From Rhipidocladum racemiflorum (lineage: Eukaryota > Streptophyta > Magnoliopsida > Poales > Poaceae), in assembly GCA_036346355.1 (NCBI GenBank), contig CM070580.1, forward strand, positions 58,234,854-58,298,853: a stretch of DNA of 64,000 bases, read 5' to 3'. The notes beneath the pieces were generated by a model. That model did no database searches. It was not told where the DNA came from and saw only the letters and a program-made list of their open reading frames with translations. A program made the position numbers and the translations under genes. This document shows, piece by piece, positions 30,824 through 44,280 of this stretch (the first letter of the stretch is position 1; every line of letters begins with the position of its first letter).

Positions 30824-33800
30824 TGTAGGTCCTTGGAATGTGTATTTTTAGTGTCATGCTATAGGGTACAACTAAAATGTGCTGTGGAATAACTTAGAAA
30901 CATGGCTTAGGTCTTAACTAAAATTTTGTCATAGGATAGCAACATTAAAACTTGCAAAAGTGGTATAACTAATCTAAAATTTGACACACATGGATGCATA
31001 GTAGGAAGGGTATGGGTGTCGTTGTTTACGCTTAAATGTTGTATTTAAGCCTTGTTGCTAAATGCTATATTTGATATAGTATGTTGCTATGTCTATGAGA
31101 TAAATGATTGAATTGTGCTTGTTGTCGTGATAAAGTGGGGTTGTGGTGCCGAAGGGTTTCGGTCACCTCTTTTGGTTCATAGTATGGGTGAGGTTTGACG
31201 GTGTGGCCGGTTAGCGCCATCACCGAAGGACTATTAACCCCTGTAGGAGAATAAGTGCTTACCCTTTCTGTCGTAAATCGAGTAGTTGACTGCAGTCAAA
31301 TAGAAGAGTTTGGTGGTGGATTCCTTCAGAGGTTCTTTATCGTTCTGTGGTCTGTCTCGGTTGGTTTTCTTGGTTTTAGTTGATGGAAACCAAAAGAAAA
31401 GTGTTTGGTATTGGTCTTGGTTGGTTTTCTTTTGGTTCATAGTAAGGGTGAGGTTTGACGGTGTGGTTGGTTAGCGCCATCACCGAAGAAATATTAACCC
31501 CTGTAGGAGAAGAAGTGCTTACCCTTTCTGTCGTAAATCGGGTAGTTGACTGGAGTCAAATAGAAGAGTTTGGTGGTGGATTCCTTCAGAGGTTCTTTAT
31601 CATTCTGTGGTCGGTCTTGGTTGGTTTTCTTGGTTTTAGTTGATGGAAACCAAAAGAAAAGTGTTTGGTATTGGTTTTTCGCAGATCGTTCTGTATGCGG
31701 TGTGTGGTTTTGTCTTCCTTGGTTGAAGACGAAGGAGAGGAGTCTAGTGTTGCGCTTCTTTTGGGCGCCTTTCCAGTTTTGATGTTTAGTTTTTTGATTG
31801 CTTTGTGGGGAAGAAGCATTCAATTTATTTCTGTGTTTGTCTTTCTCCGAAGTTAATGGAGTTATTGAGGTGCTATGCCAGACCTGGCTGTCAGGGCTGA
31901 AGTTCTGTGGCTTTGTAGGAGTAAGTGGTGTTTGATTTCGTCATTTTACTGGTTTGAGAAATCATCTTTGAAAACCCTTCTTGTTTCGTGAAAGTTTGGG
32001 GTTTGGTGTTAAGGTTTTATTTGAAAAGGATTACTAAATCGCTTGGTTCCCTTTTTAGAAAATTGTCTTTCAACCATTTTCCTCTATGGGAGCCTTTGAG
32101 ATTGAAAAGTGTTTTGAAAAATTCCTTTTGCATGACAAAGTTTGGGTTTGTCTCATTGCAATTTTGAGAGTCAAGTTTCCTTATGAATTTGGGATGAGTT
32201 TTAAAACTAAAATACTGCAAACAAAGTAAGTAGTCTTTTGACTGAAATCGTTTGTCCCTAGTAAGAATTGTTGTTTAGTATGTTATGTAGTAGGTAACAT
32301 TGTGGTTTATGGAATGATGCATTGTTAAGTTAATTTGTGAGTTGAAACAATTCAATGCGGTTGTTATCTCTAGCTTGAGAATAAATAGACTACTAGTGTT
32401 GTAGTTTACTCGGTAGCGAGAATGATTGAATGTGTTAATGTACATGCTTAGAATCTGTTGCCTTGCTTTAAAAGTGCTTATGATCCTTGTTAATGTTAAA
32501 AGTTTAAACCTTGATGCATAGTTAGAACATTAAGATGATGTAGACTGCTGTTATTATTAAAGAAACTTTGCTGGTTGTTTAAAGATGCTCTCATCTAATG
32601 GATTAATAGAGAAATTTAATCGTGTTGCTTAGTGACTTTAATTTGGAAGTTGATTAGAGTTGCTATTTACGTGTTGCAAACTACTAGTATATTTGGAAGT
32701 ATGCAGTTGTGTCTCTAGAATGCTAGTTTTGATATCAATTGAGAAGACATATGACTTTTTGCTCATGATGTTGTTAAGAGCAGTGTTAATGCTAGTATTC
32801 AATCTATTTTAAATAGTTCGAGTTTGTGGTGTGGTGGTAATTTTGTTATCACCTATGTATAGGGTAGCTAAACGTAATGTTGTTGGTTGATGATTATGCC
32901 CATTTGTTTTTATTGATGACTAAGTAGTGGTGGTAACTGTTTAGATTACTCATTGGAAAACCATGGTTAAAATAGAGGTAATTTGTTTTACATGTTGCGA
33001 TGGAGTGAGCTTTGGATAATTAACTTGATGTAGAATTTTATCCTTAATGAATGTATGTCTTAGAATCATAGTTATGAATTTTATCGTGTAGAGATAATAC
33101 TTATTTGTTGAAGTCATTTTATTGATTGAACGAGTTTTAATCGTCAAGATGTTGATGTATGGATGGTATAAAACTGATATGTTGATCCTGCTTAAGAATC
33201 TGTTGAAGTGCTATGTTTCAAATTTAGAATAAGATGTATTATGTTTTGGTGATCCGTGGGGATCATGTCAATGTAGTCTTGGATGGTTGTCTTTTTGATA
33301 AGCATCATAAACCCTAATTAAAAGTGTTGGGAATGGTAACTAGAGGAAGAATTTGTTGTGAAGCTTTTGGTTGTATTGTGTTGGGGCTCCTCAGGGAGTA
33401 GATAGTAATTATTGAAGTCTTTAATGGAAAGCGTAGTGGAGTACTAGAGATGGTTCTTTTTTATGCTGAGCTTGTGTTTAAAAGCTTTTGGACTGGTTTG
33501 GTTGTTTGCCATTTTGGTTGAAGGGTTTTCGATCAAGGTGTTCCATATGTCGTGTTTCAGAGTTTCCCTAAAAACTCGTAGAAATTGGTGCAAATATTTG
33601 GTTTTGGCTAACTTGTTCAGTTTATGCTATGAGTATGGTTTTACACCCAAAATTCTTTGAGTAGATCGCGCTCCTTCGCGTTCGCACTGAATCATCTTTA
33701 GAATTAATTTTAAAAGGAAGCAGATGGTCATAAACGGTTGTGTTGGAAACTTTTCAGTTAAGCCCTTAATGTGTAACTCTGTTTGGCTAGAGTTGGAGTC

Positions 33801-35322
33801 ATTTGGAAAATGTGTCTGGTGTGCGGATGTTTCACAAGCCTGGGTTTTTATGAATGTTTCATAAGTGAATTTGGTTGGTGAAGAGTTTTATTTTGGGATT
33901 GAGTGTCCCTCTCTTTTGATGAAATTTATGGCGGTTGTTTGTGCAGATGTTTAACTTTGGAGCCGATGTTCTTTTCCAAAATGTTGATTTTGGTTAAGAC
34001 GCGATGTTTTGCAAGTTTAGCTATCTATCGTTGGTGGGTTCTGATATGATGGGGTGCCTTACTGTTAACTAAGCTGCTGTCATAGTTTATTTGAATTAGC
34101 GCAACTCTCGATGTTATTCGAGATTTATTCATGTCATACCGAGGAAGAAGTCGTCCTGTGAATGACTATTCGGTAGTGTTGTTACATGATGACGGAATGG
34201 TGAAAAGTAAACATGACATCGTTTTTAGATGTTAAATGATAAAAGAGTCGTTGAGCTAGGTCAGTGAAAAAGTCATATATGGAGATATGACTAATCCGGA
34301 GTGCTCTTGAAGAATGTGCATTCATGTCATGAAACGAGATTTCCCTTGCTGTCTAGTATGGAAAGAAAAGAATGAGTAATTTCTGGTGTTGGTTGTGGTG
34401 AAGGGATTTGTGTTTCCTTTGCATTTTGGCTTAGGAAAATTTAGTGTGGGTTGGTAATGACCTAAGATATTAGGCGTTGCTAGTGGTTGATCGTAACTAA
34501 TTTGGAAGTGAAGAGTAAAGGAAGGTTGGGTATGACCAATTCAAATCTTCTTGGAGAATTGTCATTGAGGTGTTCCTCGATAGGGTTGATCAAATTATTA
34601 GTGGACCACTTGGTGGTTGCTAGTAATTGCTTTCTATTTTTGAACAGTATTGGATCTTTTGTCGCCGATCTTTGAGCGTGTTGTGCCAACCGAAGAGGAA
34701 TGTTCGGTTGTTGTTGAATTTGCGGGTTTTTAGAACCCTGGTCATAACGTAGGCTTCTCCTTTCGGTGGTAGTGGGGTGGGTGTTGGTCTTGTTGTAAAA
34801 GATCAGCATGTAACCCCATTGGTTCGAGCAGTTAGTAATCTTAGAGTGTTGTGTCTCACTTGGTTTGCGTCGTCTTGAATACGACGAACCATAGTTGAGA
34901 GGTTGAGACGTGAATCACTTTTGTGCGTGGGAGTGGAAGATAGATCTAGAAGTTGGTACCATGTCCTTCTGGAGAGTGGCTTTGGTTAAGGGATCGGGCA
35001 CTTTAGTGCCAAGGAATGCATGGAATGAGGAGTGTGAGACCGTTTTATTTCGTCGTCTATTTGGGACTTTAACCTACCGCTTGGGTTGTGCTGAGGCCGT
35101 ATGTGAGTGCTTTTGTGTTTCAATGTTGAGTAAGAATTCTAGCTAGTTTTGAATGTGAGTTATCTTTAGAGCTGTCAGTCTTTGATCCTTAGCTCCTTGC
35201 CTCTGAGTGCTGGCTGGTGCAAATCGTAGGGGCTTCTAAGCGGGTTCTGAGGCGTGAACCAAAAACTCCCCTTGATTTGGTTGTTTGCGTAGTGGTGTGC
35301 CTCGGATTCGGGGTCGAATCCT
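30824..35322 (+). other. C2 internal region, 4.5 kb non-coding
   Basis: No gag, protease, RT or integrase motif in any frame. It is T/G-rich on the plus strand, with recurring GTTTGTTT- and TTGGTT-type words. Contains a 260-bp tandem duplication (31171-31690). Corresponding stretches in C1 and C3 are similar but with shifted frames, arguing against a hidden protein. Confidence 0.8.
31171..31690 (+). repeat. 260-bp tandem duplication in C2 leader
   Basis: The block starting TTTGGTTCATAGTA recurs exactly 260 bp later (ggttcat at 31174 and 31434). Both units contain GCGCCATCACCGAAG, GTGCTTACCCTTTCTGTCG and AAGAGTTTGGTGGTGGATTC. C1 has one copy, so the duplication arose in C2. Confidence 0.85.
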
Positions 35323-35339
35323 GTTGAAGGGGGGAAGAA
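35323..35339 (+). other. Polypurine tract of C2
   Basis: GTTGAAGGGGGGAAGAA immediately precedes the LTR start TGTGACACTTC. Confidence 0.82.
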
Positions 35340-37600
35340 TGTGACACTTCAGAATGGTGTGACATTATAAAATGTGAATGTTGAGGATAAAAAAACTTAC
35401 GGAATGTGTAATTTAAGGTTAAAACCATACGATATGGAGTTTAATCGCTTTTCCGGGCCTTTTCCGGGAGTCTGGGCCTTTCCGGGGGAGATTGGGCCTA
35501 AAGGGAAAGGTCGTGGGCTTTAGGGGAGAGGTGTTTGGGCCCATGTGGGAGTGGGAATCCTGGTTGGACTCCTTGTGGCATCAGCCCCCACCTTTTTTCC
35601 CCTTGTGCGCCACCCCATGGTGTCATAGCCGCCACCCCCACCTCCCCTCTCCCTTGCTTGCGCCCCCATTGCTCCCCATTGCACCACCGCCTCTCCACCA
35701 GCTCTCCACCTCCCTTGATACCCCTAGGGGAGTTCTCCACCTCAGCACCTCGAAGATCCATCCATTGGAGCGCTCCGCGACGAGGAGATCCGGCGGAATT
35801 GGAGCGAGGAAGGAGATCGCGCGAGCGGGGAGGAGATCCGTTGGGTATTCGGGCGTTGGGCGAAGGTATGGCCATGAGAATCCTTGGGGTTGGTCTAGGT
35901 ACTGTTCTAAGGGTTATTATCATGCTTTTATATCAATTAGTGGTGCTGGAATTGAGTAAATTAGATGAAATCTAGAAGTTGCCATGTTCTCTATTTCGGG
36001 CAGCATGAGCAGTCGATATAGGGTTTGGGTTTTCGCCAATTTAGAATCGGAAATTGGTCGTACGGCTGTTGAAGAAGTTGTAGGTAATTTCAATAGCTTT
36101 CAGTGGGTATAAATAATATCCATTTCCGCCCAGCCGTTTGAAAGTTATGCTCGTTTTACCGAACATATTAAAATCTGTAACGTGATTGGAATAGATCACG
36201 GTATTATGTAGATTAAACCACTTTAGAGTCCGAATCAGTCTTTCCATATACTTAGAAAAAGTTGGTAAATTTCCTAAGCTACACGAGGATGTACTCGTTT
36301 AATTGATTCGGAGTCTTAGAACCCAAGTTATGCCTTTTGGAAGGCTGCTGTCCCGACGGGACAGAACCTTTGTTTTTGGGTTTAGCGAGTAGTTTGCGAT
36401 GTCGGGGTAGAAGAGGGTTTGCTTACTGTTTTGTGGACATTATTGTGAGTGTGTGGTCCCTATGTGCAGGTGGTGTGACCCCGGGAGTGCCTTCTACTTC
36501 TCGCCAATCCGTCACCGTGGTTGAGGCAAGTGTATTGGAATGGGTAGCGAGTTGATGTTTGCTTGATTGGTTGAGATTAAAATTGAATATATGATATGTT
36601 CACATGCCATGCCTTAATGATTGCCAATGATATGATGAATATGTTTATTATGTTATGGTGCCATGTGTTAATGTACAAGTTATTTTTGATGTTGGCATGT
36701 TTGCATACATGGCATGATACATGGCCCGGGCGGTGAGAAAGTCATAACTAGTCTAGGGAAGGTCAGTGAGAAAGTTATGACTATTCCGGAGAGCCAATGA
36801 GTAAGTCCTACATCGTGATTCCATCTACCGCGGTGTATGGAAGCGAGGAGTAGGCACCCTCCATCTTCGGGATGGAAGGGGGGAGAGGGTGCACACCGAC
36901 TGGTGTGTACTCAACCATACCAGTATGAGTTTCCAGGAGATATGTGCATCGCATTGCATTGCATTTTATGAGGATGTTATATGATGATGATATATGATGA
37001 TGTCAATGATGTGCTTACGTTATGAATATGAGATGTGTATGATGTCGTATGTGAAAAGTGGTGATGAAGGTATTAGAATGTATTTTCTTGTTCCATTGCA
37101 ATATACTTGCTGAGTGATGAACTCACGCTTGTGTTTATGTTGTTTTTCTTAGGTACCATGAAACCATGCGGGAAAGGGAGCTAGTCACACGTCATCACTT
37201 AGCATCACACATATAAACAATGACATGTTCCTTCCTTTAATTGTGATGGTTAATTTGTGTGCTTGGTTTCCTCATTTACCTCGTTTGGCTCATGAGATGG
37301 TTGGAATCTTTATTCTAGCTCATTTACCTCGTTTGGCACATGAGATGGTTGGAATCTTTATTCTAGGCTTAAACTGCTGCTAGAATCCTTATTATTGATG
37401 ATTTAGATGTCATTCTTTATACTATATCCTGTGATCATATTGTTGTTGCTTCAATTCCTGGAAAAACAAAGGAGATGCTGCCGAAATTTTCAGTTCTAGC
37501 ATTTACTCCTTTGCTATAATTTATCTTAATTTATGGTATTTAGATGTTGTTTAGCCTATGTTTGGTAGAATTCAGGCATGCTAGATGCCGGGGTGTTACA
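35340..37600 (+). repeat. 3' LTR of C2 (2261 bp)
   Basis: TGTGACACTTC to GCCGGGGTGTTACA, followed by ACAAG. It matches the second half of the composite 5' LTR throughout and keeps the 430-bp block missing from the first half. It has a duplicated ~50-bp word around 37258-37365 (CTCATTTACCTCGTTTGGC occurs twice). Frames in the GC-rich part (35492-35975) recur in the other LTR copies but with indels. Confidence 0.88.
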
Positions 37601-37605
37601 ACAAG

Positions 37606-39118
37606 GGTACAATCATTGAGTAAGCTCAGCCAAGACCCATGAACCCAAAATGATCCACATCCAACAATTCGAACTCCAAAGCGCTAAAAGCCACATTGGA
37701 AAGAGTTCGGCAACAACCAAAGAGTACTCATTTTATTTTTCCTAAGCCAAGATGCAAAGAAAGCTCAGATCTCTTACACAACAACCAACATACCAGAAGA
37801 TATTCATTCTTACTTCTCGTACTAGAAGGCAATTGAAATCTCGATTCAGGACATGCATGCAGCTTTCCAAGAGCACTCCGGATTAGTCATATATCCATGT
37901 ATGACTTTCTCACCGACCTGGCTCAATGACTCTTTTATCATTTAACATCTATAAACGATGTCATGATTACTTTTCACCATTAATTCATCATGTAACAACA
38001 CTACCGAATAGTCATTCACAAGACGACTTCTTCCTCTGTATCACATGAATAAAACTCGAATAACATCGAGGATTGCGCTAATTCATATAAACTATGACGG
38101 TAGCATAGTTAACAACAAAACACCACGTCGTGTCGAAACCCACCATCCATTCTAACCTTGCAAAACCTCGCATTCTAACCAAAATCAACATTTTGGAACA
38201 GAACATCAACTCCAAAGTCAAACGTCTGCACACACAACCGCCACAATTTTTATCAAAGAGAAAGGGAAACTCATTTCCAAAAGGGAACACTTCACCAACA
38301 AAATCACTTTTAAAACATTCATAAAATCCACCCCTTTTTGAAGCGCTTGCAAACACCACACACTTTTTTTCTTTCAAATAACTCCAACTCCAGCCAAAAG
38401 AGTTACAAATTAAATCTCAAGAATTTTCCAACACAACCCTCTATGTCCTTCTGCTTCCTTTAAAATTTATTCCAAAGATAATTCAGTGTGAACGCAAAGG
38501 GGCGCAATCCACTCAAGAACTTTTGGGTGTAATTCCATACTCATAGTACAACCTAAACAAGTTAGCCAAATCCAAAGGTTGGCATTAATCACTACGAGTT
38601 TTACGGAAACTCTGAAACACAACAGAAGAAACACTTCGACCAAAAGTATTCAACCAAAATAGCAACCAACCAAACCAGTCCAAAAGGTTTTAGACACAAG
38701 CTTAGGATGAAACCCACCATATCTAGTATTCCACTATACTTACCATTTAAGCATTCAATATACACTATATACTCATCGAGAAGCCTCATTATAATTCAAC
38801 CAAAAGCTACATAACCAATTCTTTCTCTAGTTACCTTTCCCAACATTTATAAATACAGTTTATGATGATTAACAAAATGTCTTCCATTCTATACTACCTC
38901 ATCATGATCCCCACAGACCAACACATCATATAACAACGTATTCTATATTTCAAACATAGTACTTCAACAGATACTTAAGCATGATCAACGTATCAATTTT
39001 TATACCATCCATACATCAACATCTTGACAATTAAAACTTGTTCAGTCAATAAAATGACTTCAACAAATAAGTAATATCTCTACAAGGCAAAGCTCGTAAC
39101 TATGATTCTAAGACATAC
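37606..39118 (-). mobile_element. Element C3, right piece (C family internal DNA, minus strand)
   Basis: It continues C3 after C2. The reverse complement matches C2 from about 34350 back to 33050 (AATCATAGTT, TTCGCACTGAA, CTGGTTTGGTTG-like blocks). About 200 bp at the left (37606-37740) has no counterpart in C2. Non-coding. CATAC at 39114-39118 should be the left target duplication of element B. Confidence 0.8.
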
Positions 39119-40491
39119 TGTAACATCCCAAAATTTTGCTTTTCTTAAATTCATGTGTGATTTGGCACTTTGGTGAATTTTTGGAATTTTCTGGAATTTA
39201 TTTGAATTTATTTGGAATTTAATTGAATTTATTCCATTTTGAAATAATTAAAGAATTTAACTTTGCAAATAAAAATTTGTTGGAAATATTTTATTTGAGT
39301 CCAAAATGTTCCAAAGTATTTTCCAGAATTTTTCTGGAATTTTTCTGAGTCTTTTGCTATTTTTCTTGAATTAAATGAATTACTAGGAATTATTTTAAAT
39401 ATTTAATCGCTGGAAAATCAACTTGGGTCGAGTACTGTTCATCCGACCGAGTCGGACTCGAGTCCGACCCGAGCCACGTGACTCGATCGAATCAAGTCCA
39501 AACCCTAACCGCGCGGGACCGTTGGATCAAGATCCAACGGCCGAAATCGAGCCGCACCGATCCGACCGGATCCGATCGCGTCGAGCCAATCGTGGCCATT
39601 GATCGCGCCACGTGGACGGTCGTCCGTCGTCATCTCCGCCCGAGTCCGAGCCGGATTCCTCCGCCGCGCCCGCCGCCGTGTGGGCCTAGGCCTCCGTTTT
39701 CCGCACGGACGACGAGGGTATTTAATGCCTGGGTCGCACCTCGAGGACCGCCTTGACTTCCCACACCTTTTGCCCTAGCCGCCGCCGCTTGGAACGCCCT
39801 GCCGCAGCCGTAATTGCTCGCCGGAGTTGTAGCACTCCTCTGCCGCGGTTTTCCGTCCTCTCCATCGTCATCCGCCGTCTCCTGTCACCGTTGAGTCCAG
39901 ATCCGAGAAGCCCAGGCCAAGGCGCACCCGGGAGGCCAACTCACTTCGCCGGAATCGCGTCCGAACGCCGTTCGGGAGGTTGCCGTTTTCGTCTCCGGCC
40001 AGGCCAGCGCCGCCGCGTCGCCATCAACCTCGCGAGCTAGGACAGCCGTCCGATCAAGATCGAACGCACGCGGTGAGCCCACGTTCTCCCCCAAACCCTG
40101 GAACCCAGATCAGATCTGGACCGTCCGATCTAGATCGAACGGCCCACGATCACCGTGTAGTTTTCAACGTGTTAACCCTGGATCTAATCGCGGCCGTTGA
40201 TTTTCAAATCAACGGACACGATCGTGCCACGTGTCCGGGGAGCCGAGCCGCCACGCCCACGCGCGCGTGTGTGGGTCACTGACACGCGGGGCCCGTGACG
40301 CCACGCCCGACCAAACCACACCATGACGCCACGCCGACGTCATGGCGAACCACATGTCGGCCACCTCAGCTGCGGTGTGGTGACGTCACCCATGGCGTCA
40401 CCAGTGGGTCCCACTGCCAAGACCGCAGTCGAGCCTCGCCGACGCCAAAGAATGACGCTACCCGAGACTCCACCGGCGACACGTGGAGCCG
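39119..40491 (+). repeat. Element B 5' LTR, first part
   Basis: TGTAACATCCCAAAATTTTG and on, matching LTR A from 1881 to about 3240. GC-rich from about 39440. TATA-like GTATTTAATG near 39718. AGCCG at 40487-40491 is the left duplication of H. Confidence 0.92.
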
Positions 40492-42860
40492 TGTCGGGAC
40501 CCGAATTTGCAAATCCGGACCCTCTGTGTATTCAGCACTAGTCCAGGATCACGCTAGTGCACACAGTCTCAACATAGATGAATATCACAATCATACGCAG
40601 CGGAATAGTAAAAATAACTCAATAATAGAATATAAACTATTGAGCGACCTTAAGGTCAACCTTACATTTGTGAAACCCTCGACGGCTTCAACTCCAAATA
40701 AGCGGCGGAGCGAAGAACATCGGTGAATCCCATCAATACGCCACGAGGCAAGCGAGGAGTTCGACTCCTAGATAATCGCCTTCTCACGGAACTTCTTCTT
40801 CTTCGACGATGTAGACTTTTGCTCATGGTGATTGTTTGTTTGCAAGGGTGAGTACATAAAGCACTCGACAAGTCATGCGAATGCAAGTCTAATAGCTATA
40901 TGCATGGCTTATTCCAAATGACAGTGAAGGGGTTATTTTGCAATAAAGACATTTCACAAATATTCATAATAGATTGTAAAGCGGTAAAAGCAGATAATAA
41001 TAGTAATAATTTCACAGTTGTTTCAAAAGTAAATCATTCCACATCCTTAACCAATTATCACTTTTCCATAGGCAACCGCCTCCAAACCCAAGTTCAATTT
41101 TGAGAAAATCTAACCCTTGATTTGTAATCCCGAGCATTGTCGATCACAGTGGACTCGGCTATTCGAATAGGTTTTACACTCTGCAGAGGTTATACACTTT
41201 ACCCACAAGATACAATCCACTCACCACGTCGGTAGTGAATCGCCATACAAGAGTATGCGAATGAGCGATCATAACAAAGCCTTTCGGAAGCCTCAAACAA
41301 CAGGTGGTCCTCTCAGGTTCGTGCTCTACACCATCCCTTCCCTTAGCCAAGGCGAAGTATGGGACCAACACACCGTTAGATGGGTATCGGCCCACGACCA
41401 CGATACGCTCCCCGCACAATCACACAAGCGGTGTAATTGACACCCTGAGGCTCCACAAGTGAGTCCTTAGCGACTTAGTCAACTAGGGCCGTCCCATTCC
41501 GACCATGTGGTTGTCACGATTGACTCAGTTCAAAGGCTTGCAAGGTTAAGTCCTTAGAGTGACCAGGGCAAGACTACGAAAAACCAAATCAACATCCCCA
41601 ATGCCACAATCGGCCCACCTGATTACTCTTGCCACATGCCCGATCGAAATCTGTTTATCAAACCTGATTGATTACCATGCACCACGTGCCATCAACATCA
41701 CATGATACTTTTCCAAAACAGGTTCAATATATCATTAAGTCAATATTAACATTTGATTGTCCAAAATCATGTTATGAGCACGTAGTGAGTCTAAGCAAAG
41801 ATACTACAACGATCTAAACCCATGTTGGCAATCTAATAATGTCCAACTAGTAATCCACAACTAGGGTGACAAGGGATCATGGCACATACTTAAGTAATCA
41901 AGGTGTCATATAGCAAATTGGTATTTATCTAATCCCCATGTTTAAGCAAAGTATGTTTCTAATTGAACTAGCATGCAATAGTTTAAATCAAAATAGATTT
42001 CGAAATAGGATCAACATGGTCAAAGCACAACTTGCCTGGCCCTTGCAAACTTTCTTGTCTTTTACTCTTTATCCTTGATCCTTGATCCTCGAGCTTCAAC
42101 TTCCACTTTCTCGATCCTCACTCGTTCGAGCGACTTAGGACGACACGCCTAACGATTAAGGAAGAAGCAAATACAAACCAATTCAAAAGACAAATCAAGT
42201 AAACTCCAAATTAAGAACGAACAGCATTGGGCACAACGGCTTGGGAGAGATTTGGGAACTCGAGCGGATTAGATCGAAGAGTTGACAAAAGAGAACGGGC
42301 TTTCGGCAAAACACCGAAAAGGGAAAGATTAATAACTGGGAAAGAAAGAATAATATTCCGAAGAATATTTCTTCCGAAGTTATTATCTTGATTGGACAGA
42401 TAGCGACATATGGGCTCTCGATCTATAGATCGGGTCCATACGGATATGTTAGTTCGCAGTGAACTAAAGCGATTCTCGAAGTTGACTTTTGTTGACCCGA
42501 GCGGACACAGTCAAACAAAAGAGAGACGGATAGATCGGCGACAGGGTATGACAGATGGCCAATGGTCTATCGACCAAGTCCACGAAGGAATTCTCGATTA
42601 AAGGCAGATTAGGTCTTCAGGGATAAGACAAGACAAGTGTCTTACCACGGTTGAGACAACGGGAAAGATTGCAAAGATAACAACGCGGCTCACGATAAAC
42701 TTAGTTCATCAAACCGGTCTTAGGTTAGGTTTTGATTCGGCTTGAAGATGATATGACGATGAGACTAGGCTCACGTCATGATGATAGAACAGGTGAAGGC
42801 ATCGCACTAGGGTTTGTGCAAGAATACACGCATGCGATGACAACGAGGCGAAGAGAGCCA

Positions 42861-43252
42861 ATCGTTAACGATGAAACGTTAACGATGGAACGTTAACGAC
42901 GAAACGTTAACGGTGGAACGTTAACGACAGAGCGTTAACGGCAAAACGTTAACGGAGAAACGTTTAACGACGAAACGTTAACGACGGAGCGTTAACGGGG
43001 AAACATTAACGGAGGAGCGTTAACGACGAAGCGTTAACGACGAAACGTTAATGAAGGAACATTAACGGAGCGTTAATGACAAAACGTTAACGGCAAGACG
43101 TTACCAACGGAGCGTTAACGACAGAGTGTTAACGGTGAAACATTGTCGGCAAAACGTTAGCGGAGGAACGTTAGCAGGCGTTAGCGGAAGAACGTTAACG
43201 GGAAGCGTTAACGCGAGCGTTAACGGCGTTAACGGTGGATCGTTAACGCTAA
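42861..43252 (-). repeat. CGTTAACG palindrome array in LTR H
   Basis: About 19 exact GTTAACG words, most within ACGTTAACG or GCGTTAACG, plus variants (GTTAATG, ATTAACG, GTTAGCG), in ~390 bp. Typical spacing is 14-16 bp with short GA-rich linkers. CGTTAACG is a perfect 8-bp palindrome. On the minus strand the array lies about 1 kb downstream of the TATA box, so it would be transcribed. Confidence 0.88.
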
Positions 43253-44270
43253 CGCAACGGTGGAGGTCAACAATGATAGGAGACTTCATGAAGCGAAGTA
43301 GCGACCGGCGGTGCAACGTCCTGGACGCGGTAGAAACGCTACCAAGGTCGGCTAACCGGCGCGCGAACCGGCGTACAAAGCTAGGTTGAAAGACGACGGG
43401 TTTAGGCCGGAATCGGGCTTCGACGGCAAACGGAGACCAAAAGAACTCTAAAGATGGACCAAAACAGTACAAGATGATCCTACGGACGCGACAACACGGC
43501 CGGAGCGAACCAAAATAACCGGCGTCAAAAGGCGACGCGCGGCGACAGCAAACGGTGGCCTAAATATATAAAAAAAATTCGGAGGATGGGATGGCAAAGG
43601 GGAAATGTCTACCACGTAGAACGCGGCGATACGAACTCAACGGTATAGGCGGATTTTGCGGCGCCCCTCCGGATTAATCACAAACTGGCGATTAACGGGT
43701 TTGGATCAAAACTTTGGACGGCTATAACTTCTAGAATAATGATCGGAACTTAACGAAATTTGACCGAGAGCTAGATGGGACCAAGAGGAACACCGTGACG
43801 CAGGTGGCTCGAAGAAATACCTTCTGGAACAGCGGGGGACGCGCGAGGAAGTTTGCCGCTGTCTGGAACGCAGTCTGAACGGAGAATTTTATTTTTCTGC
43901 GCCAAATCCAGAGGGCAAAACCTTGGGGCAAGATGTGCATCCTGTAGAGGACATCCCCAGGAGTCTACACAAAAAATTTCACCGTCAAACTCGAAAAATT
44001 GAGGGAGTTATGGCCTCGGCAAGATTCGAGATTGAAACGGCCGTAACTTTTGATCCCGTGGACCAAATTGGCTGAATTTTGGACAGCAAGTAGATGGTAC
44101 CTTGTGGCACACCACGGAGAAGACGGATCTCGAAAAGAGTCGACGAGTTGCCCGGGACGCGGCTCCAAAGTTCGGCCGGCGTTGGGCGACGTTCGGGCGA
44201 CATTGGATGGATCTCGGAGTTTTGGAGATGATCCGGAGGTTGTATATCCGTGGGAGAGGTCTAGGGGCAC

Positions 44271-44280
44271 TTATATAGGT
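44271..44280 (-). promoter_or_regulatory. TATA box of LTR H
   Basis: CCTATATAAG on the minus strand, with the Helitron about 400 bp upstream. Confidence 0.5.

Larger units (their letters stand above)
27344..37600 (+). mobile_element. Element C2: LARD-like non-autonomous LTR retrotransposon, end to end
   Basis: ACAAG precedes 27344 and follows 37600 (37601-37605), so both ends are present. Parts are a composite 5' LTR (27344-30803), methionine primer site (30808), about 4.5 kb internal DNA, a polypurine tract (35323-35339) and a 2261-bp 3' LTR. The internal DNA has no frame above about 110 codons and no gag or pol motif. An element with primer site, polypurine tract and LTRs but no proteins must be moved by proteins of another element. 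The internal sequence is nevertheless shared along its length with C1 and C3. That is the definition of a LARD-type family. Confidence 0.88.

Noticed and set aside
42861..43472. Repetitive minus-strand frame with PPLTP-like residues near 43101-43472
   Set aside because: A direct translation of the CGTTAACG array in a solo LTR; no start context or conservation.
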